From Streptomyces sp. NBC_00376 (lineage in GTDB: Bacteria > Actinomycetota > Actinomycetes > Streptomycetales > Streptomycetaceae): a stretch of 64,000 bases of DNA. Of this stretch, positions 1-7,884 are shown piece by piece. The notes under the pieces were generated by a model, which did not search any database, was not told where the DNA came from, and worked only from the letters and a program-made list of their open reading frames with translations. The DNA lies in the NCBI RefSeq assembly GCF_036077095.1, contig NZ_CP107960.1:3968001-4032000 (forward strand), given 5' to 3'. Each line of letters begins with the position of its first letter. Position 1 is the first letter of the stretch. The translations under genes were made by a program, and so were the position numbers.

Positions 1-1053
1 GGAGCGCAGCTCGGCGCTGTTGGGCAGGCCGGTGAGCGCGTCGTGCGAGGCGCGGTGCGCCAGATGCAGCTCGTGGCGCTTGCGCTCCTCTATGTCCTCG
101 ACGTGGGTGAGCAGGAAGCGCGGGCCGTCCGCGGTGTCGGCGACGACGGAGTTGCGCAGCGAGACCCAGAGGTAGGTGCCGTCCCGCCGCCCGAGCCGCA
201 GCTCGGCGCGACCGCCCTCGGCGGAGGTGCGCAGCAGCGTGCCGATGTCCTCGGGGTGGACGAGGTCGGCGAAGGAGTAGCGGCGCAGGACGGACGCGGG
301 ACGGCCGAGGAGCCGGCACAGCGCGTCGTTGGTGCGCAGCAGCCGGCCGTGCTGGTCGCCGCCCATCTCGGCGATGGCCATGCCGCTGGGGGCGTACTCG
401 AAGGCCTGGCGGAAGGACTCCTCGCTGGCCCGCAGCGCCTGCTGCTCCCGTTCGAGCCGGACGAGCGCCCGCTGCATGTTGGCCCTCAGCCGGGCGTTGC
501 TGATCGCGATGGCGGCCTGCGACGCGTACATCTGGAGGGCCTCGCGGCCCCAGGCGCCGGGGCGGCGGCCGTTGCGCGGGCGGTCCACGGAGATGACGCC
601 CAGCAGATCGGCATCGCCGCCGGACGCGTACATCGGGGCGTAGAGGCGGTCCTGGGGGTGCCACTCGTCCTCGAACCGGGGGTCGGGCCCGTCGGTGTGC
701 CACTGCGGTACGTCGTCGTCGAGGAGGACCCAGCCGTCGGTGTGCGGTATGAAGCGGAGCTCGTCCCAGGCCCGCCCCATCGACAGCCGGCGCTCCCAGG
801 AGGTGCGCGAGCCGACCCGGCCGGTGATCAGGGCCTCGGCCGCGCTGTTGCCCGCGAAGGCGGCGACGACGAGATCACCGTCGGCGCGGACCAGGTTCAC
901 ACAGGCCAGCTCGTAGCCGAGACCGTTGACGATTCCGTCGGCCACGGTCTGCAGCGTGTCGGCCAGGCTCCGCGCCGTATTGAGATCGGCGACGGCCTGG
1001 TGCAGCTGCCGCATCGTCGCAAGGCGGACGTACGGCTCCGACTCGGCCTCCAT
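1..1053 (-). CDS. cdgB: GAF-PAS-GGDEF diguanylate cyclase, CdgB-like (3' end cut off by window)
   Basis: Predicted cytoplasmic diguanylate cyclase making c-di-GMP, which in Streptomyces holds back sporulation through BldD. The 351 visible residues start MEAESEPYVRLATMRQLHQA. They contain a GAF domain (about 20-190), a PAS/PAC domain (about 205-325, ending at RFLLTHVEDIEERKRHE) and the first residues of a GGDEF domain (SHDALTGLP). The catalytic GGDEF loop lies outside the window, so activity cannot be judged. The ATG at 1053 is preceded by GGGGAG at a good distance. The domain order and its neighbours (flavin reductase, release factor, TerD) match my memory of S. coelicolor cdgB (SCO4281), a BldD target. 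The upstream gap holds a perfect TGTGA-N6-TCACA palindrome. Domain assignment is sure; the name rests on domain order and synteny. Confidence 0.85.
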   Translation of the reverse strand, partial: MEAESEPYVRLATMRQLHQAVADLNTARSLADTLQTVADGIVNGLGYELACVNLVRADGDLVVAAFAGNSAAEALITGRVGSRTSWERRLSMGRAWDELRFIPHTDGWVLLDDDVPQWHTDGPDPRFEDEWHPQDRLYAPMYASGGDADLLGVISVDRPRNGRRPGAWGREALQMYASQAAIAISNARLRANMQRALVRLEREQQALRASEESFRQAFEYAPSGMAIAEMGGDQHGRLLRTNDALCRLLGRPASVLRRYSFADLVHPEDIGTLLRTSAEGGRAELRLGRRDGTYLWVSLRNSVVADTADGPRFLLTHVEDIEERKRHELHLAHRASHDALTGLPNSAELRS

Positions 1054-1179
1054 TGCTCGCACTCCCCGAGACCTCGACAGCACTCCAGGTTTCATATCGA
1101 CGTACTTACTGCAGTGTCACCGCAACTGAATCACAGTGAGCTGTGCAGTCGGTACACAGGGTCAACAAATATTGCGCTC

Positions 1180-1195
1180 TGTGACTCAAGTCACA
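1180..1195. promoter_or_regulatory. CRP/FNR-type palindrome upstream of the cdgB-like gene
   Basis: TGTGACTCAAGTCACA is a perfect 16-bp dyad and fits TGTGA-N6-TCACA, the consensus of the CRP/FNR family. It lies about 125 bp before the cdgB-like start and 140 bp before the flavin reductase ORF, in a locally AT-rich gap. Two further GTGA/TCAC elements sit closer to cdgB: TCACAGTGA at 1131-1139 and AGTGTCACC at 1113-1121. These resemble BldD half-sites. Confidence 0.55.
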
Positions 1196-1336
1196 ACAGA
1201 TGGTAAAGGGTCGCGAGTGCCGTACGGATCCGCCCCGTACGTTCCTTGAACGCGGATCCCGGCTCTCCCCGACCACGGGTCCTAGGACCCGGCTGGTCCC
1301 CTGGCCCGATGCGGAGGCACGCGCCGCGCGATTAGC

Positions 1337-1909
1337 GTGCCCGATGTGTTGCAGACGAAGACCCCCGCCCCGCACCCCCGGCCCATCCCCCATGCTGAGG
1401 GGGTGAGCAACGATGAGTTCCGAGGCGCCCTCGCCCGGCTGGCCGCCGGCGTCGTGCTGATCACCGCCCAGGAGCCGCCGCTTGACGAGAACGGGCGCGG
1501 CGAGGACGTCGGCATGACGGCGACCGCCTTCATGTCGGTCTCGCTGGACCCGCCCCTGGTGATGGTCAGCCTGCGCAACGACTCCCGGATGGACGACCTG
1601 CTGTCGGAGCAGCCGCTGTGGGCGGTGTCGGTGCTCGCCGAGAGCCAGCGGCACGTCGCCGGACGGTTCGCGATGAAGGGCCGGATCAGCGACCGGCTGC
1701 TGTTCGAGGACATCCCCTACAAGCGGGGGGAGGTCACCGCCGCTCCGTTGATCTCAGGGGCACTGGCCACGCTGGAGTGCCGGACCGAGCAGCGGGTCGT
1801 GGCCGGTGACCACACGCTGGTGATCGGCCGGGTGCTGAGCGCGGCGCTTCCCAGCGGGGAAGGGGCGCCGCTGACGTACTTCCGGGGGCGGTACCGGCAG
1901 CTGGGGTGA
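1337..1909 (+). CDS. Flavin reductase-like (FMN-binding split barrel) protein
   Basis: A 190-residue protein of the flavin reductase-like family. These cytoplasmic FMN/FAD-binding split barrels reduce flavin with NAD(P)H, usually to feed a partner monooxygenase. Family signs are the N-terminal FRGALARLAAGVVLITAQ, the segment GMTATAFMSVSLDPPLVMV (flavin phosphate-binding region) and the C-terminal HTLVIGRV with a terminal YFRGRY. No partner oxygenase lies beside it, so the substrate cannot be named. The start is uncertain: the GTG at 1337 has no Shine-Dalgarno sequence, and the in-frame GTG at 1403 follows GAGGGG with no spacing. The 22 residues between them are proline-rich and unlike the family, which slightly favours 1403. 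It is transcribed away from the cdgB-like gene. Confidence 0.82.
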   Translation: MPDVLQTKTPAPHPRPIPHAEGVSNDEFRGALARLAAGVVLITAQEPPLDENGRGEDVGMTATAFMSVSLDPPLVMVSLRNDSRMDDLLSEQPLWAVSVLAESQRHVAGRFAMKGRISDRLLFEDIPYKRGEVTAAPLISGALATLECRTEQRVVAGDHTLVIGRVLSAALPSGEGAPLTYFRGRYRQLG

Positions 1910-1951
1910 GGACGGGGGCGGGGGCGGGCGTCGGCGCAGGAGTCCGGGCCG

Positions 1952-2386
1952 TCACCAGTCGCGGCCGGAGCGGCCGCGCTTGGTCTCGCCGCGCTGCTTC
2001 TTCTCGCGCAGCCGGCGTTCGTTGATGCCCCGGGGGATGCGCGTCTTGCGGCGCGGCCTCGGGGGCGGCGCCGTCGCCTCGGCGAGCAGCGAGGCGAGCC
2101 GTACGAGAGCGGTCTCGCGGTTGCGCCACTGGGAGCGGTGCTCGGAGGCGCGCACCGAGAGCACCCCGCCCACGAGCCGGCTCTCCAGGCGCTGGAGCGC
2201 CCGCTCCTTCCACACCTCGGGGAGCGACTCGGTCGCCGCGAGGTCGAAGCGGAGCTCCACCTGGGAGTCGCTGGTGTTGACGTGCTGCCCGCCGGGCCCC
2301 GAGGACCGCGAGAAACGCCACATGAGCTCGGCCTCCGGCAGGGAGACCGAACCGCGGATGACATAGGGCCCGGACATGGCACCCAT
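1952..2386 (-). CDS. arfB: Alternative release factor ArfB (YaeJ-like peptidyl-tRNA hydrolase)
   Basis: A 144-residue class I release-factor-like protein that frees ribosomes stalled without a stop codon by hydrolysing peptidyl-tRNA. The catalytic GGQ is at residues 32-34 in SRSSGPGGQHVNTSDSQVEL. The basic tail (KTRIPRGINERRLREKKQRG), which enters the empty mRNA channel, is present, so the protein looks complete. It has no codon-recognition domain, as expected for ArfB rather than RF1/RF2. Two starts are possible: ATG at 2386 and ATG at 2377 (MSGPYVIRG); the second begins nearer to family homologues. It converges with the flavin reductase gene across a 42-bp gap. Confidence 0.92.
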   Translation of the reverse strand: MGAMSGPYVIRGSVSLPEAELMWRFSRSSGPGGQHVNTSDSQVELRFDLAATESLPEVWKERALQRLESRLVGGVLSVRASEHRSQWRNRETALVRLASLLAEATAPPPRPRRKTRIPRGINERRLREKKQRGETKRGRSGRDW

Positions 2387-2569
2387 GTTCCCTGGACCGA
2401 GGGGTGTTCGTCACCTTCTTTTGCGGTACCGGCGGTCGGGCCGACCGGGGGATTTCGGTAAAGAAAGTAAAGGGGTCAGGAACCTCCTGACCCCTTCCCC
2501 GCGTTATGGCCTGTGACGGTAGCTTCGTGATGGCACGAAGCCCGCGATCGACGATGAAAGGGACTTCCC

Positions 2570-3145
2570 ATGGCTGTAAGCCTGTCCAAGGGCGGCAACG
2601 TCTCCCTCACCAAGGAGGCCCCGGGCCTGACCGCCGTCACGGTCGGCCTCGGCTGGGACGTCCGCACCACCACCGGCACCGACTTCGACCTCGACGCCTC
2701 GGCGATCGCGGTCAACCCGGCCGGCAAGGTCGTCTCGGACGGCCACTTCGTCTTCTTCAACAACAAGTCGACGCCCGACCAGACCATCGTGCACACCGGT
2801 GACAACGTCACGGGCCAGGGCGAGGGCGACGACGAGCAGATCAACGTCAACCTGGCGGGTCTGCCGGCCGACGTCGACAAGATCGTCTTCCCGGTCTCGA
2901 TCTACGACGCCGAGACCCGCAGCCAGAACTTCGGCCAGGTGCGCAACGCGTTCATCCGCATCATCAACCAGGCCGGCGGCACCGAGATCGCCCGCTACGA
3001 CCTGAGCGAGGACGCCGCCACCGAGACCGCCATGGTCTTCGGCGAGCTGTACCGCAACGGCGCCGAGTGGAAGTTCCGCGCCGTCGGCCAGGGTTACGCC
3101 TCCGGCCTGCGCGGCATCGCCCAGGACTTCGGCGTCAACCTCTGA
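2570..3145 (+). CDS. TerD-family calcium-binding stress protein
   Basis: A 191-residue TerD-domain protein starting [20 protein letters not shown]. The family binds calcium and is tied to tellurite and other stress resistance. In Streptomyces, TerD paralogues affect development. Diagnostic stretches are [18 protein letters not shown], the acidic [15 protein letters not shown] loop that supplies calcium ligands, and [20 protein letters not shown] near the end. AAGGGA lies just before the ATG. A long perfect hairpin follows the stop, so it is probably monocistronic. Codon choice is almost all C/G-ending, suggesting high expression. No terA, terB, terC or terE lies nearby, so a tellurite operon is not implied. 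Confidence 0.95.
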   Translation: MAVSLSKGGNVSLTKEAPGLTAVTVGLGWDVRTTTGTDFDLDASAIAVNPAGKVVSDGHFVFFNNKSTPDQTIVHTGDNVTGQGEGDDEQINVNLAGLPADVDKIVFPVSIYDAETRSQNFGQVRNAFIRIINQAGGTEIARYDLSEDAATETAMVFGELYRNGAEWKFRAVGQGYASGLRGIAQDFGVNL

Positions 3146-3160
3146 CGCACAGGCACCATC

Positions 3161-3196
3161 GCGAAAGCCCCCGGCCGTTGGGCCGGGGGCTTTCGC
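3161..3196 (+). terminator. Terminator after the terD-like gene
   Basis: A perfect 16-bp stem (arms 3161-3176 and 3181-3196, first arm GCGAAAGCCCCCGGCC) with a four-base GTTG loop. There is no T-run, as is usual in Streptomyces. The rest of the gap, 3197-3448, holds an AT-rich stretch at 3305-3390 with the palindrome ACACATGTGT at 3316-3325. That stretch is probably the promoter of the peptidase gene. Confidence 0.85.
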
Positions 3197-3448
3197 GTGC
3201 GCGCGGCCCGGTCGCGTGCGCGCCGGCCTCTACCGTGCGCGCGGCCGGAGCAGGTGCACAGCGTCCTGTATGCGGCGTCACCGGACATCCATGCCCAACT
3301 CCCGCCGATTAACGAACACATGTGTATTCCATTCGGACAAGAAGTGGTCAAATAAATGTGAGGTATTTGTTAGTGCACCGTCAATGTTGCTCATTCGGTG
3401 GCACGCTCTCCGCTCGTAACCCCCCACGGAACGAGCAACGGAGAACGC

Positions 3449-5029
3449 ATGACCCCCCACATGAACACCCGTCGCGCCGCAGCCCTGGCCGCCGTGGCCG
3501 CGATGGTCGTCGTAGGCATGCAGACCGGTGCGGCGAACGCCGTGCCGGACAACGGAAATGACGCCCCCTCCGCCACTCGCAGCGTCGTCCCCTTCGGCGC
3601 GAACAAGGCCTCGGTGCGCACCGCAGCCATCAGGTCCGCACAGGGCGAAGCCTCTTCGACCGCCGACTCGCTCGGTCTCGGCGCCAAGGAGAAGCTGATC
3701 GTCCGCGACGTGATCAAGGACGCCGACGGCACCGTCCACACCCGCTACGAGCGCACCTACGACGGCCTGCCCGTCCTCGGCGGCGACCTCGTCACCCACA
3801 CCGCCCCGGGCGGAAAGCTCAAGGGCGTCACGAAGGCGACCAAGGCCCGGATCTCGGTGCCGTCCACCACCCCGAAGATCAAGACCGCGGCCGCCGCCCG
3901 CAAGGTGATCTGGGCCGGCTCCGGCAAGCCCGTCCTCGCCCTGGAGACGGTGAAGACCGGCGTGCAGAAGGACGGCACGCCGAGCCGGATGCACACCATC
4001 ACCGACGCGATCACCGGCAAGAAGCTCCAGAGCTACGAGGCGGTCGAGACCGGCGTCGGCCACAGCCAGTACAGCGGCGACGTCGACCTGACGACCACCG
4101 AGTCCGGCTCCGGCTTCGAGCTGACCGACGGCGACCGCGGCGGCCACAAGACGTACGACCTCAACCAGGGCGAGAGCGGCACCGGTGACCTCGTCACGGA
4201 CGACGACGACACCTGGGGCGACGGCACCGGTGGCGACCGCCAGACCGCCGCCGTCGACGCCGCCTACGGCGCCGCCCAGACCTGGGACTTCTACAAGTCG
4301 GCGTTCGGCCGCGACGGCATCGCCGGTGACGGCAAGGCCGCGTACTCGCGGGTCCACTACGGCGACGCGTACGTCAACGCGTTCTGGGACGACAGCTGCT
4401 TCTGCATGACGTACGGCGACGGCGCCGACAACAAGAGCGCGCTGACCGCCCTGGACGTCGCGGGCCACGAGATGAGCCACGGCCTGACCGCGTCCACCGC
4501 CAACCTCGACTACTTCGGTGAGTCCGGCGGCCTGAACGAGGCGACCAGCGACATCCTCGGCACCTCGGTCGAGTTCGCCGCCGACAACAGCACCGACGTC
4601 GGCGACTACCTCATCGGCGAGAAGATCGACATCAACGGCGACGGCACCCCGCTGCGCTACATGGACGAGCCGAGCAAGGACGGCGGCTCGGCCGACTACT
4701 GGAACAGCAGCGTCGGCGACCTCGACGTGCACTACTCCTCCGGCGTCGCCAACCACTTCTTCTACCTGCTGTCCGAGGGCAGCGGCGCGAAGACCATCAA
4801 CGGGGTCGACTACGACTCCCCGACCGCCGACGGCTCGACCGTCACCGGCATCGGCCGGGACAAGGCCGTCCAGATCTGGTACAAGGCCCTCGCCGAGTAC
4901 ATGACCTCGTCCACCGACTACGCGGGCGCCCGTGAGGCGACCGAGAAGGCGGCGACCGACCTGTACGGGGCGGACAGCGCCGAGCTCACCTCCGTCCAGG
5001 CCGCCTGGAGCGGCGTCAACGTGAAGTAG
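3449..5029 (+). CDS. Secreted M4-family (thermolysin-type) zinc metallopeptidase
   Basis: A 526-residue preproenzyme: Sec signal peptide (MNTRRAAALAAVAAMVV, cleavage probably after ANA), propeptide with FTP/PepSY-type folds (about 50-200), then an M4 catalytic domain. Zinc ligands are in HEMSH (340-344) with the third ligand E364 in GGLNEATSD. The proton-donor histidine is H428 in VHYSSGVANHFFYLL. It should be an extracellular neutral endoprotease. I chose the ATG at 3449 because GGAGAA precedes it; an ATG four codons later also fits. The longer reading from 3398 lacks a ribosome site. It faces the M1 peptidase gene, with the two stops 29 bp apart. Confidence 0.95.
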   Translation: MTPHMNTRRAAALAAVAAMVVVGMQTGAANAVPDNGNDAPSATRSVVPFGANKASVRTAAIRSAQGEASSTADSLGLGAKEKLIVRDVIKDADGTVHTRYERTYDGLPVLGGDLVTHTAPGGKLKGVTKATKARISVPSTTPKIKTAAAARKVIWAGSGKPVLALETVKTGVQKDGTPSRMHTITDAITGKKLQSYEAVETGVGHSQYSGDVDLTTTESGSGFELTDGDRGGHKTYDLNQGESGTGDLVTDDDDTWGDGTGGDRQTAAVDAAYGAAQTWDFYKSAFGRDGIAGDGKAAYSRVHYGDAYVNAFWDDSCFCMTYGDGADNKSALTALDVAGHEMSHGLTASTANLDYFGESGGLNEATSDILGTSVEFAADNSTDVGDYLIGEKIDINGDGTPLRYMDEPSKDGGSADYWNSSVGDLDVHYSSGVANHFFYLLSEGSGAKTINGVDYDSPTADGSTVTGIGRDKAVQIWYKALAEYMTSSTDYAGAREATEKAATDLYGADSAELTSVQAAWSGVNVK

Positions 5030-5050
5030 CCCGAACAGCGCGGTACTCCG

Positions 5051-5084
5051 GGAGCCGGTCAGCCCTTCGAGGCGGGCCGGCTCC
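5051..5084. terminator. Hairpin shared by the two convergent peptidase genes
   Basis: Arms GGAGCCGG (5051-5058) and CCGGCTCC (5077-5084) form an 8-bp stem lying over the last codons and stop of the M1 peptidase gene. It could end transcription from the M4 gene, but with an 18-base loop and no T-run this is tentative. Confidence 0.4.
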
Positions 5085-6468
5085 TGCCGTACAGCCAGGT
5101 GTCCCACAGCTCCGTCAGGTCCTGACCGGTCGTCTTCTCCACGTAGGCGGTGAAGTCGGCGGTCGACGCGTTGCCGTGCCGGTGGGCCTTCGTCCAGCCC
5201 TTGACGAGCGCGAAGAACCGCTTGTCGTCGTCCACAGCCTGCCGGACCTTGTGGACGACCATCGCCCCGCGCCCGTAGACCGGCGGCTGCGAGATGTCCG
5301 CCGCCGTCGGGGGATCGGCCGGCGGGAAGGCCCAGTTGTCGTCGTCCGCGAAGGCGGCGTCGAACAGGTCCTGGATCGGGACGCCCTCCTTGTCGGCCTC
5401 CCACAGCCACTCCGCGTAGGTCGCGAAGCCCTCGTTGAGCCACATGTCGCGCCAGCTCCGGGGCGTCACGGAGTCCCCGAACCACTGGTGGGCCATCTCG
5501 TGGACGAGCAGCCCGGCATCCGGCGGCCCGGGGAAGAAGGGCCGGGTCTGGGTCTCCAGGGCGTAGCCGGCGTCCCCGTGACGCTCGACGACCGCGCCCG
5601 TGGCGGAGAAGGGGTACGGGCCGAACCGCTCCGCCTCCCACTTCACGACCTCGGGAACCCTGGCGAGAATCCGCGCGCTGTCCTTCGCCACCGTCGTGTC
5701 CGCGGCGGTGAACACCTCGATGCCGTCCGCGGTCGTCGAGGACTTCGTTTCGAAGCGGCCGATGGCCACGGTCGCGAGATAACTCGCCATCGGTTCGGGG
5801 GCGTGCCAGCGGAACGTGGTGGTGGTGCCCGAGCCGCGCCGGGAGACCAGCTCGCCGTTGGAAACCGCCGTCAGCCCCTTGGGAACGGTGACTGCGATGT
5901 CGTACGACGCCTTGTCGCTGGGATAGTTGTTGCCGGGGAACCAGGCCATCGAACCGGTCGGTTCACCGAGCGCGACCGAGCCGTCCGCCGTCCTCAGCCA
6001 GCCCTCCTTCGCCCCGTCGGGATCGGTGATGGTGAGCGGGGAGCCCGAGTAGCGGACGACCGTACGGAAGGTCCTGCCCTTGCGCAGACGGTCGGCGACC
6101 TCCGCGTCGGGGCGCAGCGTCAGCTCGTTCCCCGCCCGGTTGACGGCGGCGGGGCGGCCCTCGACGGTCACGGAGTCCACGGTGAGCCCGGCGAGGTCGA
6201 GGTTGAAGGCGCTGAGGTCCTGGGTGGCGCGTGCGGTGATCGTGGCGGTGCCGCGCAGCCGGTGGGCGGCCGGGTCGGCGTCCAGCACGAGGTCGTAGTG
6301 CGTGACGTCGTAGCCGCCGTTGCCGAGCTTCGGGAAGTACGGGTCGCGCAGCCCGGCGGCGCCGGGCCTGCCCTCGACGCCGCCCGAACAGCCGGTGGAC
6401 GTCGTCAGCACCAGCAGGACGAGCGCGGCGGCGCGTGCCGTGCGGCGTACGGGTGTTCGCTGATCCAC
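5059..6468 (-). CDS. M1-family zinc aminopeptidase, lipoprotein
   Basis: A 469-residue gluzincin of the M1 (aminopeptidase N) family. HEMAHQWFG at about 323-331, followed 18 residues later by the NEGFATYAE glutamate, gives the HEXXH-x18-E zinc site. YGRGAMVVHKVRQ further on carries the conserved tyrosine region. The N-terminus is a lipoprotein signal (AALVLLVLTTSTGC), so the enzyme is probably anchored outside the membrane and trims peptides. This would fit with the endopeptidase next door. I chose the GTG at 6468 because AGGA stands 8 bases before it. A longer frame to 6843 only reads through the neighbouring decayed gene. The protein is shorter than full M1 enzymes, lacking the large C-terminal helical domain, as is common for secreted actinobacterial members. 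Confidence 0.9.
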   Translation of the reverse strand: MDQRTPVRRTARAAALVLLVLTTSTGCSGGVEGRPGAAGLRDPYFPKLGNGGYDVTHYDLVLDADPAAHRLRGTATITARATQDLSAFNLDLAGLTVDSVTVEGRPAAVNRAGNELTLRPDAEVADRLRKGRTFRTVVRYSGSPLTITDPDGAKEGWLRTADGSVALGEPTGSMAWFPGNNYPSDKASYDIAVTVPKGLTAVSNGELVSRRGSGTTTTFRWHAPEPMASYLATVAIGRFETKSSTTADGIEVFTAADTTVAKDSARILARVPEVVKWEAERFGPYPFSATGAVVERHGDAGYALETQTRPFFPGPPDAGLLVHEMAHQWFGDSVTPRSWRDMWLNEGFATYAEWLWEADKEGVPIQDLFDAAFADDDNWAFPPADPPTAADISQPPVYGRGAMVVHKVRQAVDDDKRFFALVKGWTKAHRHGNASTADFTAYVEKTTGQDLTELWDTWLYGRSRPASKG

Positions 6469-6521
6469 AACGGCGATCCTAAGCGTGGAATGTCCGATTC
6501 GTGGGATGTCGGTCAGCGGAT

Positions 6522-7021
6522 TCAGAGGATCGCGATGCCCAGGGGACGGACGCCCGCGACCAGTTCGAACGGCCGCTTCCTGCCCGTGAGGTCGACGACG
6601 GTGATGCCGTTGCCGTACCCGTCGCGGGTGAAGCCCTCGGTGACGTACGCCGTGCGGCTGTCGGCGGAGACCGTCACGTCCTCGTGCGGCCCGTCCAGCG
6701 GCACGACCCGCTCGGAACCCCCGGGGGTACGGACGGTCAGGGACGGGCCCTTGTCGTCGGAGAGGATCGGGCCGGTGCCGACGACGAGCAGGGTGCTGTC
6801 GGGGGCGAGCGTCGCGCCGGTGCTGGTGGGTGTCGGCGGTCATGCGCTCGATGGCGCTCCGCCCGGTGCGCGGATCGAGGACGACGAGGCGTTCGCCCTC
6901 GCGGGGTGCGCAGCTCCTCGTCGCGGCAGTCGACCCTGGCGCCGCCCTCGATCGCGGCCCGCACGCGGTAGGTGTCGCCGGTGCGTGCGGCGTCGAGCAG
7001 TTGTCGATCGAGGGCGTTCAT
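6522..7021 (-). pseudogene. Decayed gene: ankyrin-repeat start joined to a YVTN/YncE-type beta-propeller end
   Basis: The reading frame opens with an ATG at 7021 behind a good AGGAG. It encodes a typical ankyrin protein start (MNALDRQLLDAARTGDTYRV, then DCRDEELRT). Around 6905 the sense moves to another frame reading REGERLVVLDPRTGRSAIER, a beta-propeller blade. Near 6832 it moves again to GATLAPDSTLLVVGTGPI and on to VTVSADSRTAYVTEGFTRDG and a stop at 6522. Thus about 38 residues of an ankyrin protein and about 120 of a propeller protein survive, with two frame changes. The likeliest history is a deletion that joined two adjacent genes, followed by a one-base indel. It lies 45 bp downstream of hbpS on the same strand. 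Confidence 0.7.
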
Positions 7022-7066
7022 CTCGTACTCCTGTTGCTGAGCGTGCTCGACGGGTCGGGCTGCCTG

Positions 7067-7624
7067 CTACTTGGCGAGCTCGGCGACGCCGGCCTGGGCG
7101 AACTTCTCGTCCAGGTCGCCCGACGGGGCGCCGGCCACGCCGATGCCGGCGATCGGCGCACCCTTGGCCGCGACCGGGGCGCCACCGGCGAGGAAGAGGG
7201 TGCCGGGGATGTCCTTCAGGGTCGGGGCGTTGGTCAGACGCTGGGCGAGCACGGAGGTGGGGGCGTTCCAGGAGACAGCGGTGAACGCCTTCTTCTGCGC
7301 GGCCTCGTAGGACTGCGGGCCGGCGCCGTCGCCGCGCAGGGTGACGATGGTGTTGCCGTTGCGGTCGACGACAGCGACGGAGACGCGCTGGTTCTCCTTC
7401 TCCGCGGCGTCGAGGGTCGCCTGCGCGGCCTTGGTTGCGGCGGCGATGGTCAGGTGGGTGGTCTGCTGGAGGTTGCCGTTCGAGGCGTCGGCCTTGAGGG
7501 CGACCGCGGGGGCGGCGGCCGGGGTGGAGGCGCTGGCGGACACGGCGCCGAAGGTGCCTGCGCCGAGGGCGGCGACGGCGACGGCACCGGTCAGGACGCG
7601 GGTGCGCAGCGACAGCTTCTTCAT
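7067..7624 (-). CDS. hbpS: HbpS-like extracellular haem-binding sensor protein (GlcG/HbpS family)
   Basis: A 185-residue secreted protein. A signal peptide (MKKLSLRTRVLTGAVAVAAL, cleavage near ASA) precedes one GlcG/HbpS domain. Landmarks are LTIAAATKAAQATLDAAEKE, VSVAVVDRNGN and the glycine-rich end GAPIAGIGVAGAPSGDLDEK. In S. reticuli HbpS binds haem and iron outside the cell and controls the SenS kinase. The D-A-A-E group in the first helix agrees with the acidic iron-binding motif I recall from that protein. The ATG at 7624 has GAGGAG before it. The gene is divergent from senS-senR across 260 bp, the arrangement expected for this three-part system, which supports the name. Confidence 0.9.
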   Translation of the reverse strand: MKKLSLRTRVLTGAVAVAALGAGTFGAVSASASTPAAAPAVALKADASNGNLQQTTHLTIAAATKAAQATLDAAEKENQRVSVAVVDRNGNTIVTLRGDGAGPQSYEAAQKKAFTAVSWNAPTSVLAQRLTNAPTLKDIPGTLFLAGGAPVAAKGAPIAGIGVAGAPSGDLDEKFAQAGVAELAK

Positions 7625-7642
7625 GGTGGACTCCTCAGCAGT

Positions 7643-7691
7643 GGTGGATGAGCATGTGCGGGGCGGTGGGCCGGTGAAGCGGTGGATGAGC
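7643..7691. repeat. 11-bp direct repeat in the hbpS-senS gap
   Basis: GGTGGATGAGC occurs at 7643-7653 and exactly again at 7681-7691, with starts 38 bp apart. Both lie immediately upstream of hbpS and could be regulator half-sites, for example for SenR. They could also be chance copies in G-rich DNA. Confidence 0.4.
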
Positions 7692-7784
7692 TGTTCGGCT
7701 CCGGGATCAATCCTCCGGCCGCAACCCGCCCCGCACAGTCGACGGACCGGCTCGTCGCCGCACGCGGGACGGTCGACGGCCCCA

Positions 7785-7800
7785 TCAGCCGATCGGTTGA
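7785..7800. promoter_or_regulatory. Near-perfect 16-bp palindrome upstream of senS
   Basis: TCAGCCGATCGGTTGA is symmetrical except for one base pair (the fourth base from each end), with a perfect CCGATCGG core. It sits 85 bp before the senS start in the divergent hbpS-senS region, where the SenR regulator would be expected to bind. The assignment to SenR is inference. Confidence 0.45.
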
Positions 7801-7884
7801 TGCGAGGGGGGTCGTCCGGGGTGACCATGGGTGTATCCGTGCAGCTCAGCGGCGCCGCTGACGGTGAGGAGCGAGAGGTACGAC

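Noticed and set aside
3278..5641. A 787-codon minus-strand frame opposite the M4 peptidase
   Set aside because: Mirror frame of the peptidase gene; Val/Gly/Ala-rich with no motif.
5642..6843. A longer N-terminus for the M1 peptidase up to 6843
   Set aside because: The added residues translate the neighbouring pseudogene out of frame and would bury the lipoprotein signal.
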